Shown here in pieces: positions 50,801 to 60,312 of a stretch of DNA of 64,000 bases; the stretch's first letter is position 1, and each line of letters starts with the position of its first letter. Source of the DNA: Palsa-504 sp963808315 (GTDB lineage Bacteria; Actinomycetota; Actinomycetes; Streptosporangiales; Streptosporangiaceae). The stretch is from assembly GCA_963808315.1 (NCBI GenBank), contig CAWEFK010000025.1, positions 1-64,000 of the forward strand, written 5' to 3'. Below the pieces are notes generated by a model. It ran no database searches, was not told the DNA's origin, and worked only from the letters and a program-made list of their open reading frames with translations. The position numbers were made by a program, and so were the translations under genes.

Positions 50801-53800
50801 ATGGGTGAACCTACCTGGATCGGGTCCTGGCCGGTCTACCGGCAGCTGACCGGCGCCGACCGGCGCGGCCTCGGCGCCGCCGCCAAGAGCAGCCACGACC
50901 GCACGGCCCGGACGGCCACGGCCGACTCGGTGGTCAAGTCGGTCTGCCCCTACTGCGCGGTCGGCTGCGGGCAGAACGTCTACGTCAAGAACGCCAAGGT
51001 CGTCCAGATCGAGGGTGACCCGGATTCGCCGGTGAGCCGCGGCCGGCTGTGCCCCAAGGGTTCGGCCAGCATGCAGCTCACCACGGGCGGCGCGCGCGCA
51101 GTATCAGGTGCTGTACCGGCGTCCGTTTGGTAAAAAATGGGAATCGCTCGACCTCGACACCGCCATGGACATGATCGCCGACCGGGTGCTGGCCGCGCGG
51201 CGGCACGGCTGGCAGTGGGATGTGGACGGGAACCGGACCCGCCGCACGCTCGGGTTCGCCAGCCTCGGCGGCGCGACGCTGGACAACGAAGAGAACTACC
51301 TGATCAAGAAGCTGTTCACGGCGCTGGGCGCGATCCAGATCGAGAACCAGGCCCGGATTTGACACTCCTCAACCGTCCCCGGTCTGGGGACTAGCTTCGG
51401 CCGTGGCGGCGCGACCGGATTCCAGCAGGACCTGGTCAACGCCGACTGCATCCTGATCGAGGGCTCGAACATGGCCGAGTGTCACCCGGTGGGGTTCCAG
51501 TGGGTGATGGAGGCCAAGGCGCGCGGTGCGAAGGTGATCCACGTCGACCCGCGGTTCACCCGGACCAGCGCCGTGGCGGACCTGTACGTGCCGATCCGGG
51601 CCGGAGCCGACATCGTGTTCCTCGGCGCGATCATCAACTACGTGCTGAGCGGCGAGAAGTACTTCCGCGATTACGTGGTCAACTACACCAACGCGCCGAC
51701 GATCCTGACCGAGGACTTCGCCGACACCGAGGACCTGGACGGCGTGTTCTCCGGCCTGGACCGCGAGCACCGCACCTACGACCCCGAGGCCTGGCGTTAT
51801 CAGGGTGACGACATGTCCGCGGCCGCGGGCTGGCGGGACCGCCCCGCGCAGGCCGACCGGGACTGCCCGGCAGGTGCGCGAGGCGGCGCGCGGCGAGGCG
51901 CACGGCGCGGGCGGAGCGGCGGCGCACCCCGACCCCGACACCGACGAGACGCTCCAGCATCCCCGGTGCGTGTTCCAGGTGCTGAAGCGGCACTTCGCCC
52001 GGTACACCCCGGAGCTGGTCCAGCAGGTCTGCGGCGTGCCACCGGAGACGTTCGGCCAGGTCTGTGAGGCGCTGACCGAGAACTCAGGCCCGGACCGGAC
52101 CACCGCGTTCGTGTACAGCGTGGGCTGGACCCAGCACACCGTGGGCGTGCAGTACATCCGCACCGCCGCCATCTTGCAGCTGCTGCTCGGCAACATCGGG
52201 CGGCCCGGCGGCGGCATCCTGGCGCTGCGCGGGCACGCCTCGATCCAGGGCTCCACCGACATCCCCACCCTGTTCGACCTGCTGCCCGGCTACCTGCCCA
52301 TGCCGCATGTGCACGGCAACGAGGACCTGGCCACGTACATCGACGCCGAGAGCATGGACAAGGGCTTCTGGGCGAACATGAGCACGTACATGGTCAGCCT
52401 GCTGAAGGCCTGGTGGGGCGACGCGGCCACGGCGGACAACGACTTCTGCTACGGCTACCTGCCCCGGCTGACCGGCGCCCACGGCACCTACGAGACCGTG
52501 GCCGCCCAGCTGGCGGGCACCTGCAAGGGCTACTTCCTGATGGGGGAAAATCCCGCCGTCGGCTCGGCCAACGGCCGGATGCAGCGGATGGGCCTGGCCA
52601 ACCTGGACTGGCTGGTGGTCCGGGACCTGGCCATGATCGAGAGCGCCACCTTCTGGCAGAACGGCCCGGAGATCGAGACCGGGGAAATGCGGACGGAAGA
52701 CATCGGCACCGAGGTGTTCTTCCTTCCCGCCGCCGCCCACACCGAGAAAAACGGCTCGTTCACCAACACCCAGCGGATGCTGCAGTGGCACCACCAGGCG
52801 GTCGAGCCGGCCGGGGACGTCCGCAGCGACCTGTGGTTCACCTATCACCTCGGCCGCCGCATCCGGGCGAAGCTGGCCGCGTCGCCGTCCGCCGGGCACG
52901 ACGCCGAGATGGACCGGCCCGTGCTGGATCTGACCTGGGACTACCCGGTGGAGGGGCCGCTGGATGAGCCGTCGGCGGAGGCGGTGCTCGCGGAGGTCAA
53001 CGGCTGGGACGCCGACCGCAAGCCGCTGTCGTCCTACGTGCAGCTCAAGGCCGACGGGTCCACCGCGTGCGGCTGCTGGATCTACTGCGGCGTGCGCGCC
53101 GACGGGGTGAACCAGGCTGCCCGGCGCAAGCCAGGCGCCGAGCAGAGCTGGGTGGCGCCGGAATGGGGCTGGGCGTGGCCGCTGAACCGGCGGATCCTGT
53201 ACAACCGCGCCTCGGCCGACCCGCAGGGTAAGCCGTGGAGCGAACGCAAGGCGCTGGTCTGGTGGGACGAGGACGCGGGTAAATGGACCGGGCACGACGT
53301 GGCCGACTTCGTCGCCGGCCTGCCGCCGTCCTACCGGCCGCCCGAGGGCGCCACCGGCGTGGACGCGATCTCCGGCATCGACCCGTTCATCTTGCAGGCG
53401 GACGGCAAGGGCTGGCTGTTCGCCCCGGCGGGCGTGCTGGACGGCCCGCTGCCCGCGCACTACGAGCCGCAGGAATCCCCGTTCGACAACCCGCTCTACG
53501 GCCAGCAGCGCAACCCGGTCCGGGAGATCATCAGGCACCGGCAGAACCCGCTCCAGCCGTCCGGCAGCGCGCCGGGCGCGGAGGTGTTCCCCTACGTCGC
53601 CACCACCTACCGGCTGACCGAGCACCACACCGCGGGCGGCATGTCCCGCACGCTGCCCTTCCTGGCGGAGCTGCAGCCCGAGTTCTTCTGCGAGGTATCA
53701 CCCGAGCTCGCGGCCGAGCGGAAGCTTGAGCACGCGGGCTGGGCCACGATCATCACCGCGCGCAGCGCGATCGAGGCCCGGGTCCTGGTCACCGAGCGGA

Positions 53801-54063
53801 TCCGGCCGATCGAGGTGCAGGGCCGCCGGCTGCACCAGATCGGGCTGCCGTACCACTGGGGCGCCAACGGCCTGTCCACCGGTGACTCGGCCAACGACCT
53901 GGCTCACCTCTCCCTGGACCCGAACGTGCACATCCAGGAGGTCAAGGCGCTGGCCTGCGACATCCGGCCCGGCCGGCGCCCGCGCGGGCCCGCGCTGCGG
54001 GAGCTGGTGCGGGAGTACGCGCAGCGGGCCGGCATCACCGACGACACCGGGAGAGAGGTCTGA
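50801..54063 (+). CDS. fdhA: selenocysteine formate dehydrogenase, catalytic subunit (with in-frame UGA and two frameshifts)
   Basis: A molybdenum/tungsten bis-MGD oxidoreductase of about 1087 codons, FdnG-like. The 4Fe-4S site is CPYCAVGCGQNVYV...GRLCPKG. The UGA at 51360-51362 lies in ENQARI-U-HSSTVPGLGTSFGRG, exactly the selenocysteine site of FdnG, and the frame continues on both sides. One-base insertions near 51100 and 51870 split it further. RYTPELVQQVCGVPPETF, GWTQHTVGVQYIR and GNIGRPGGGILALRGHASIQGSTD are conserved. No Tat signal peptide is seen, unlike E. coli FdnG, so a cytoplasmic-side enzyme is likely. GGAGG supports the ATG. Confidence 0.9.
51360..51391 (+). promoter_or_regulatory. 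UGA selenocysteine codon and bacterial SECIS hairpin
   Basis: The UGA is followed after 12 bases by GTCCCC (51375-51380), loop GGTCT (51381-51385) and GGGGAC (51386-51391). The stem is perfect. The GGUCU loop and its start 18 bases after UGA match the E. coli fdhF SECIS. This is strong sequence evidence for selenocysteine insertion by SelB. Confidence 0.85.
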
Positions 54064-55013
54064 TGAGCGGCGCCTTCTTCGATTTGTCTGCGGTTATGGA
54101 TGCTATAACCCCCGCAACCGCAGACAAAGCCGATCCCGCCGACCCCGCCGCTCGGGCCGGGCACCTGGCCCATCCGCCGCGGGTGGGCTTCTTCACTGAC
54201 ACCTCGATCTGCATCGGCTGCAAGGCCTGCGAGGTGGCCTGCAAGGAATGGAACACCGTGCCCGAGGACGGGATAAGCCTGTCCGGGATGTCGTACGACA
54301 ACACGGTGGGCCTGGGCGCCTCGACCTGGCGGCACGTGGCCTTCATCGAGCAGCCCGGGCTCCCCTCGGGTGAGTTCGGCGGCGTGCTGGGCGGCCTGAG
54401 CGCAGACAGCGCCGGGGTGGAGAGCACGGGCGCGGATGGCGCGGAGGCCATGCGCTGGCTGATGTCGAGCGACGTGTGCAAGCACTGCACCGAGTCAGCC
54501 TGCCTGGACGTCTGCCCGACCGGGGCGCTGTTCCGGACCGAGTTCGGCACGGTGGTGGTCCAGGACGATGTCTGCAACGGCTGCGGCTACTGCATTCCGG
54601 CCTGCCCGTTCGGCGTGATTGCCCGGCGGGAGGAGGACGGCGGCGCGCACAAGTGCACGCTGTGCTACGACCGGCTGGGGGCCGGGATGGAGCCGGCCTG
54701 CGCCAAGGCCTGCCCGACCAAGTCCATCCAGTTCGGTCCGCTCGACGAGCTCCGCGACCGGGCCCGGCTGCGGGTCGAGGCCCTGCACCAGGCCGGGCAG
54801 GACAAGGCCCAGCTCTACCTCGAGGACCCGGCCGACGGCATCGGCGGCGGCGGAGCATTCTTCCTGCTGCTGGACCAGCCCGAGGTCTACGGGCTGCCGC
54901 CCGATCCGGTCGTGACCACCCGCGATCTGCCCGGTATGTGGCGGCACGTCGCCATCGCCGCGGGCGGGCTCGCCGTCACCGCGGTGGCGCTGGGCCTGGG
55001 CCGGCGCAAGTGA
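54063..55013 (+). CDS. fdhB: formate dehydrogenase iron-sulfur subunit
   Basis: A 316-residue electron-transfer subunit. Four 4Fe-4S cluster motifs are present: CIGCKACEVACKEW, CKHCTESACLDVCPTG, CNGCGYCIPACPFG and CTLCYDRLG...CAKACPT. A C-terminal membrane helix (HVAIAAGGLAVTAVALGLG) anchors it, as in FdnH. It starts in a TGATG overlap with the catalytic subunit. An insert between clusters 1 and 2 (LSADSAGVESTGADGAEA) is longer than usual. Confidence 0.92.
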   Translation: MSGAFFDLSAVMDAITPATADKADPADPAARAGHLAHPPRVGFFTDTSICIGCKACEVACKEWNTVPEDGISLSGMSYDNTVGLGASTWRHVAFIEQPGLPSGEFGGVLGGLSADSAGVESTGADGAEAMRWLMSSDVCKHCTESACLDVCPTGALFRTEFGTVVVQDDVCNGCGYCIPACPFGVIARREEDGGAHKCTLCYDRLGAGMEPACAKACPTKSIQFGPLDELRDRARLRVEALHQAGQDKAQLYLEDPADGIGGGGAFFLLLDQPEVYGLPPDPVVTTRDLPGMWRHVAIAAGGLAVTAVALGLGRRK

Positions 55014-55060
55014 GCGGGCCGCAAGTGTACGGGGCGCAAGTGAGCGGGCGCAGGTGAGCC
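55007..55060 (+). repeat. short imperfect tandem repeats between fdh genes
   Basis: CGCAAGTGAGCGGGC-like units recur about four times between the end of fdhB and the start of the NrfD-like gene. Each contains a GTG in some frame, which makes the exact start of the next gene uncertain. Confidence 0.5.
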
Positions 55061-56085
55061 GGCCCGCGCGGGTGACGCCGGCCGGGGGCGGGGCCACCGA
55101 CGTGCCCGTCCGCCGGGAGGCTAACGGGAGGCATTCCGGACGCCGCCGCCGGGGCGAGCGGCCCATGGTGCCCGAGGCGGAATTCACCTCCTACTACGGC
55201 CGCCCGGTCATCAAGGCCCCGGTGTGGAAGGTCCCGGATGTGCCCGCGTACCTGTTCCTGGGCGGCCTGGCCGGCGCGTCGTCGGTGCTGGCCGCCGGGG
55301 CTCAGCTATCCGGCTACCGTGAGCTGGCCCGGGTGGCGAAGGCCGGGGCGCTCGGCGCGATCAGCCTGTCGGCCGTCGCCCTCGTCAACGACCTCGGCCT
55401 GCCCAAGCGGTTCGCGAACATGCTCCGGGTCTTCAAGCCGAGTTCGCCGATGAGCGTCGGCTCCTGGCTGCTGGCCGCCTACGGCCCGGTGGCGGGGGCC
55501 GCCGCCGTCTGCGAGGTGACAGGAAAACTGCCGAAGGCCGGGCTGGCCGCCACGCTCGGCGCGGGCCTGCTCGGGCCGGGCATCGCGACCTACACCGCCG
55601 CCCTGATCTGCGACACGGCGGTGCCGGCCTGGCACGAGGGTTACCGCGAGATGCCGTACGTGTTCGCGGGCTCCGCCGCCAGCGCGGCGGGTGGCCTTGG
55701 CCTGCTTGCGCTCCGCCCCCGGGACGCTCAGCCCGCCCGTGACCTGGCCATCCTCGGTGCGACGGTGGAACTGATCGCCAAACAGCGGCTCATCAGCCGC
55801 CTGGCCGGATCCGCCGGGCAGAGCCTCGCCGAACCGTACGAGACCGGGACCACGGGCGCGATCCTGCGCCTGGCCGAGTTCCTGACCGCGGGCGCGCTGG
55901 CGGGCGCCGTGCTCGGCGGCCGCAGCCGCGCCGTTTCCGCCCTGGCCGGCGGGTCACTGCTGGTCGCGTCGGCCATGACCAGGTACGGGATCTTCGCGGC
56001 GGGAATGGCCTCGGCCCGCGATCCGAAGTACACCATCGTGCCGCAGCGCCGCCGCCGCGAATCGGTCAACCCGCCCCGGGAATGA
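55054..56085 (+). CDS. fdhC: NrfD/PsrC-like formate dehydrogenase membrane subunit
   Basis: A 343-residue protein with about eight hydrophobic spans after a charged N-terminus. APVWKVPDVPAYLFLGGLAGASSVLAAGAQL is the NrfD family start. Such subunits pass electrons to quinone without haem. The operon therefore encodes a membrane-bound formate:quinone oxidoreductase. GTG 55054 is assumed; an ATG at 55165 (MVPEAEF) would remove 37 doubtful residues. Confidence 0.85.
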   Translation: MSRPARVTPAGGGATDVPVRREANGRHSGRRRRGERPMVPEAEFTSYYGRPVIKAPVWKVPDVPAYLFLGGLAGASSVLAAGAQLSGYRELARVAKAGALGAISLSAVALVNDLGLPKRFANMLRVFKPSSPMSVGSWLLAAYGPVAGAAAVCEVTGKLPKAGLAATLGAGLLGPGIATYTAALICDTAVPAWHEGYREMPYVFAGSAASAAGGLGLLALRPRDAQPARDLAILGATVELIAKQRLISRLAGSAGQSLAEPYETGTTGAILRLAEFLTAGALAGAVLGGRSRAVSALAGGSLLVASAMTRYGIFAAGMASARDPKYTIVPQRRRRESVNPPRE

Positions 56086-56406
56086 ACTAGCCGCCGCCGC
56101 TGTTTTCGCGTACAGTCGCATTAATCGGGTTCCGAAATACCGGGACCCGGACCTGCGAAGGCCCCTCAGCGGCCAGCGGTCACGACATTCGCTCCGTCGG
56201 TTCCTAAAAACTGACGTCGAGTTTCCTTTCCCCAGCGGTGAAAGCTCGTTTTAGCTTGCTCATCCGCCCAGGCTGGGAACCTAAATTTTCCCGAACGAGC
56301 CGGAATCGTGCGCCGCGTACAAGCTTTTACCTCGCCGCCGCGCCCGCGCTTCATTCAGCGCGCCAATATTCAGCGTGGCGGCCCATATTCCGAAAGGAAA
56401 TCTTTC
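56086..56406. promoter_or_regulatory. long AT-richer leader of the rho gene
   Basis: No gene is visible in 321 bp. The region is clearly AT-richer than its surroundings, with CTAAAAACTG, GCTCGTTTTAGC and CCTAAATTTTCCC. Rho genes are commonly autoregulated through their leaders, so this may be the control region. No exact promoter is assigned. Confidence 0.4.
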
Positions 56407-57579
56407 ATGAATGCAACACTACAAGAACTCCCCGCCCGGACCCGGGCGGAAGAATCACCCCTGGGCGTCCCGGTGTCCGGCATCGTCGATATCGGCGACG
56501 GAAGCGCCTTCGTGCGCACCTCCGGCTACCGGTGCGGCCCGGACGATGTCATCATCTCCGCCGGGCAGCTCCGGCAGTACGGACTCAGGAAGGGCGACCA
56601 GCTCGAGGGGGCGGCCACGGGGGCCGCCCGGCCCGACAAGCGGGGCGGCAAGTTCCGCCCGCTGATCCGGGTGGACACCATCAACGGAATGCCGCCCGAT
56701 CAGGCGCGGAACCGGCCGCACTTCGCCGACCTGACCCCGCTGTACCCGCAGGAGCGGCTGCGCCTGGAGGACGGCAGCTCCTGCGCGACGGCGCGCATCA
56801 TCGATCTGGTGGCGCCCATCGGCAAGGGCCAGCGCGGCCTCATCGTCTCCCCGCCCAAGGCCGGCAAGACGATGATCCTGCAGACCATCGCGGCCGCGAT
56901 CGCCAACAGCCACCCCGAGGTCGAGCTGATGATGGTACTGGTCGGAGAGCGGCCGGAAGAGGTCACCGACCTGCGCCGGACGGTCCGTGGCCAGGTCGTC
57001 TACTCCACCTTCGACCAGTCGGCCGCCGACCACATCAGGGTCGCGGAGATGGCCATCGAGCGCGCCAAGCGCCTGGTGGAACTGGGCCACGACGTGGTGG
57101 TGCTGCTCGATTCCATCACCCGGCTCGGCCGGGCCTACAACCTGGCGGCCCCCGCGAACAGCCGGACACTGGCCGGCGGCGTGGCCGCCTGCGCCCTGAC
57201 GCCGACCCGCCAGTTCCTCGGCGCCGCGCGCAACGTGGAGGGCGGCGGGTCGCTCACGATCTTGTCCACCGCGCTGGTCGACACCGGCTCCCGGATGGAC
57301 GACGTCCTGTTCGAGGAGTTCAAGGGCACCGGCAACATGGAGCTCAGGCTCCGGCGTGAGCTGGCCGAGAGGCGATTCTTCCCGGCCATCGACGCGATGC
57401 CGTCCGGCACCCGGCATGACGAGCTGCTGATGCTCCCCGCCGAATACGAGGCCGTCGGCAAGCTGCGCCGCGCTCTGAGCGGCCTCGATACCCAGCAGGC
57501 CCTCGAGCTCCTCCTCGACAAGACCAGGGACACCGGCTCCAACCCGGAATTCCTTGCCCAGATCCAGCGCGCCCGCTAA
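56407..57579 (+). CDS. rho: transcription termination factor Rho, short form
   Basis: A 390-residue Rho. The RNA-binding cold-shock-like domain is SGIVDIGDGSAFVRTSGYRCGPDDVIISAGQLRQYGL. Walker A VSPPKAGKT lies at residues 147-155, Walker B VVVLLDSIT at 229-237, and GGSLTILSTALVDTGSRMDDVLFEEFKGTGNMEL follows. It lacks the SAP-like N-terminal domain and the long Arg/Asp-rich insert common in actinobacterial Rho. It therefore looks like a compact second Rho. AAAGGAAA supports the start. Confidence 0.92.
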   Translation: MNATLQELPARTRAEESPLGVPVSGIVDIGDGSAFVRTSGYRCGPDDVIISAGQLRQYGLRKGDQLEGAATGAARPDKRGGKFRPLIRVDTINGMPPDQARNRPHFADLTPLYPQERLRLEDGSSCATARIIDLVAPIGKGQRGLIVSPPKAGKTMILQTIAAAIANSHPEVELMMVLVGERPEEVTDLRRTVRGQVVYSTFDQSAADHIRVAEMAIERAKRLVELGHDVVVLLDSITRLGRAYNLAAPANSRTLAGGVAACALTPTRQFLGAARNVEGGGSLTILSTALVDTGSRMDDVLFEEFKGTGNMELRLRRELAERRFFPAIDAMPSGTRHDELLMLPAEYEAVGKLRRALSGLDTQQALELLLDKTRDTGSNPEFLAQIQRAR

Positions 57580-57590
57580 CCGGCCCGTCG

Positions 57591-58388
57591 CTAGTCCCGG
57601 CGGCGCGCCACCTGCAGCACCGCTCCCCAGTGCCGCCGCACCGAATGCTCCGGGCGCAGCGCCAGCCGCCGCCTGATCTCGGTGTATAGCCGCTGTCGTT
57701 TCCAGTCGGCCATGGCCAGCTGGCCGGAGAAGGTGCTCAGCAACTCGATGTACTCATCCGCGCTGTAGACCCGCTCCCAGTCGTAGTAGCGCACGCTGGT
57801 GACCTCGAACAGCCCACTGGCTTCGATGTCGGCCCGGTCGTCGCCTTGTTCCCCCGGCCGCGGCCTGATCGCACCGGCCGGCTGCGCGTCACCGATCTCG
57901 TCGTAGACGTCCTGGAGCTCGGCGAAGAACGGATCTCCGCCGTCCGGGAACACGTGTCCCGCTCCCCAGATGGCCAGGTGGCCGCCGGGTCGCAGCGCTT
58001 GCCAGGCCCGCTGGTACCGGACGGCAGGATCGATCCAGTGCCAGGCCGTGGCCGCGTACACCAGGCTGGCCGGCGCATCCGGCTGCCACCCCTCGAACGA
58101 ACCCTGGACCACCTCGACTCCCAATCCGGCCAGGTTCGCGCGGGCGGCCGCGGCGAGTTCGGCGCCGAGTTCGACGCAGGTGATCCGGAATCCGCGGCGG
58201 GCCAGCGGGCGGGTGGCCTTGCCGGTAGCGCAGCCCACCTCGAGCAGGTGATCACCCGGCACTAGCCCGGCCAGTTCCACCAGGTCGTCGAAGAGCGCGT
58301 CCGGATAATCCGGCCGGGCCCGGTCGTAGCGGTCGGCGGCCTGGTTGAACGTCTGCCGCAGCCGCTCGCGTTCATCGTCTGGATGCAT
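57591..58388 (-). CDS. class I SAM-dependent methyltransferase
   Basis: A 265-residue protein. FNQAADRYDRARPDYPDALFDDLVELAGL precedes motif I, LLEVGCATGKATRPLA. AWHWIDPAVRYQRAWQALRPGGHLAIW follows. Small-molecule substrate, unknown. Similar in design to the enzyme at 34957-35844. Confidence 0.87.
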   Translation of the reverse strand: MHPDDERERLRQTFNQAADRYDRARPDYPDALFDDLVELAGLVPGDHLLEVGCATGKATRPLARRGFRITCVELGAELAAAARANLAGLGVEVVQGSFEGWQPDAPASLVYAATAWHWIDPAVRYQRAWQALRPGGHLAIWGAGHVFPDGGDPFFAELQDVYDEIGDAQPAGAIRPRPGEQGDDRADIEASGLFEVTSVRYYDWERVYSADEYIELLSTFSGQLAMADWKRQRLYTEIRRRLALRPEHSVRRHWGAVLQVARRRD

Positions 58389-58496
58389 CAGGCGAGTATT
58401 TCACCGCTGATCCGGCTCAGCCGCGCTGATGGCGCTGGACATCGCGATGTCCGATTTCCGCCAGAGATCGGGTCAGGCGGGCGGCATGCTGGAGGC

Positions 58497-59006
58497 ATGA
58501 CGCAAGCAACAGAGGTTCATGGGGTGGCCGGGACGGGCGGGCTCTTCTACCAGGCCATGGCGGCCGACGAGCTTGACGCGCTCAGGGCGGCCGGGCGGGA
58601 CGAGGCCGGCAACCCGCTCGAAGTTCAGGTCGACCCGGACGGCGGCTCCCCGCTGCGGTGCTGCCTGCGCGAGACGGAGCCCGGTGAGCGGGTGCTGCTG
58701 ATCGCCTACACGCCACCGGGCACGGCGGGTGCCTACGCCGAGCGCGGACCGGTCTTCGTGCACGCAGAACGCTGCGACGGCTACCTGACGCCGCGCGACT
58801 ATCCGCCCGGGCTCGCCCACCGCCAGCAGGTCGTCCGGGCCTATGACGGACATGGCCGGATCGCCGACGGGATACTCGCCGCGGACGGGCGGCAGGCGCA
58901 GGCCGTCATCACCGAACTGCTTGGCCGGCCTGGAGTCGAGCTCGTGCACCTGCGCAACGTCGGCTACGGCTGCTATAACTTTGCCGTTCGCGGATGCGGC
59001 GACTAG
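58497..59006 (+). CDS. DUF1203-family protein
   Basis: A 169-residue protein preceded by TGGAGG. RCCLRETEPGERVLLIAYTPPG...AERGPVFVHAERCDGYL and HLRNVGYGCYNFAVRGCG match DUF1203. That family has no assigned activity. Confidence 0.82.
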   Translation: MTQATEVHGVAGTGGLFYQAMAADELDALRAAGRDEAGNPLEVQVDPDGGSPLRCCLRETEPGERVLLIAYTPPGTAGAYAERGPVFVHAERCDGYLTPRDYPPGLAHRQQVVRAYDGHGRIADGILAADGRQAQAVITELLGRPGVELVHLRNVGYGCYNFAVRGCGD

Positions 59007-59065
59007 CCCAGGAAGGGCCAGCGCCCGGACGAGGGCGGTGACAGCTGAGAACCTGGCGGACCGAG

Positions 59066-59887
59066 GTGATCCGGCGTATCGCGCATCCCGGCCGGGGGTT
59101 CACCCAAGGCCTGATTACGGACGGCGAGACGGTGTGGGAATCCACCGGAGGTTACGGGTCGTCGGCGCTGGCCCGCTACCGGCTCGCCCCCGGCCAGGGC
59201 GGGCAGCGCGCCTTCCTGCCCGCCGAGTTCTTCGGTGAGGGTATCTGCCGGGCCGGCGGCAGCCGCGGTGACGGCAGTGGTGACGGCAGCGGTGACGGCG
59301 AAACCATCTGGCAGCTGACCTGGCGGGAACGGGTCGCGCTGCGCTGGGACACCAGGACCCTCGAGCTGACGGACCGGATTCCCTTCAACCGCGATGGCTG
59401 GGGCATCTGTGCCGCCGAACCAGCCCCCCAGCCCCCCCAGGCCTCCCGGGGCGCCCAGGCCGAACAGCCCGCCCAGGCCGAACGCTACCTGGTGACCAGC
59501 GACGGCAGCAGCGAGCTGGTGCGGCGGGACCCGGGGACCCTCGAGCCGCAAGCCGTCGTCCATGTCCGCTGCGGCGGCCGCCGGGTGCTCGGGCTCAACG
59601 ATCTCGCCTGGTCCGGGGGCACGATCTGGGCCAACGTCGCCGGCACGCACTACCTCGCCGGGATAGACCCGGACAGCGGAGAGGTCACCGACATCGTCAA
59701 CGCCCGCTCGGCGCGCGAACGGCACCCCGGCAACGCTCAGGCCATCATGAACGGGATCGCCGCGCTGCCCGCCGACGGGGAGTTCCTGCTCACCGGGAAG
59801 GGCTGGCGTTCGATCCGCCACGTGCGGCTGAAGCCGGCCCGCGAAGGGTCCGCCCAGGAGCGACTGCTGGCCGGCTTGAGCCGCTGA
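59066..59887 (+). CDS. glutaminyl-peptide cyclotransferase-like beta-propeller protein
   Basis: A 273-residue protein. It has HPGRGFTQGLITDGETVWESTGGYGSS at the N-terminus, then ETIWQLTWRERVALRWD and LGLNDLAWSGGTIWANVAGTHYLAGIDPDSGEV, the glutamine cyclotransferase (five-bladed propeller) pattern. No signal peptide is visible. An in-frame stop at 59039 makes GTG 59066 the first usual start. A Gln/Ala/Pro-rich insert lies in the middle. The metallopeptidase-like gene overlaps the end on the other strand. Confidence 0.8.
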   Translation: MIRRIAHPGRGFTQGLITDGETVWESTGGYGSSALARYRLAPGQGGQRAFLPAEFFGEGICRAGGSRGDGSGDGSGDGETIWQLTWRERVALRWDTRTLELTDRIPFNRDGWGICAAEPAPQPPQASRGAQAEQPAQAERYLVTSDGSSELVRRDPGTLEPQAVVHVRCGGRRVLGLNDLAWSGGTIWANVAGTHYLAGIDPDSGEVTDIVNARSARERHPGNAQAIMNGIAALPADGEFLLTGKGWRSIRHVRLKPAREGSAQERLLAGLSR

Positions 59888-60312
59888 TCCGCCGGATACC
59901 CGGCCTCAGCGGCTTGTCGGTGTAGCCGCCGTCGGCCAGCCCGGCCAGCCGCTCGAAGACGTTACGTGCGCCGAAGTCACCGGTGAGCACCCAGGACACG
60001 CCCGCCGCCACCAGGTAGAGCGGCACCATCACCACCCCGCCGGACCAGGCGTACTGGGTGGCGTGCCTGGCCTCGTGCCGGAACAGCCGCGACCCGGCCG
60101 CGATGTCATCAGCCCTGGTGATGATCACGTTGCCGAGACAGAACGCCGGGGCGGGCGGCACCGGCAGCCGGTAGCCGGTGCGCGGTGAACAGCCCATCCA
60201 CGCTGCGAGCCGGCCGGGCGCCGCCGAGGACGGCCACGGCCAGGCCGGCCGGCGTGGAGAAGTTGGCCAGGTTGACCGCCTGCCGGGCGCGCAGGCCGGG
60301 GCGCATCGTCAT
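59790..60312 (-). CDS. membrane peptidase-like protein with HEARH motif, frameshifted
   Basis: It begins MTMRPGLRARQAVNLANFST in an ATGA overlap with the FtsH-like gene. A one-base shift near 60178 leads into YRLPVPPAPAFCLGNVIITRADDIAAGSRLFRHEARHATQYAWSGG, whose HEARH could be a zinc-protease HExxH. A membrane span (VVMVPLYLVAAGVSWVL) follows. The true stop may lie before 59887. It probably works with the FtsH-like protease. Confidence 0.6.

Noticed and set aside
51360..51362. TGA as a nonsense mutation in formate dehydrogenase
   Set aside because: The codon falls on the selenocysteine position of the family, the frame continues unchanged, and a SECIS-like hairpin follows at the right distance.
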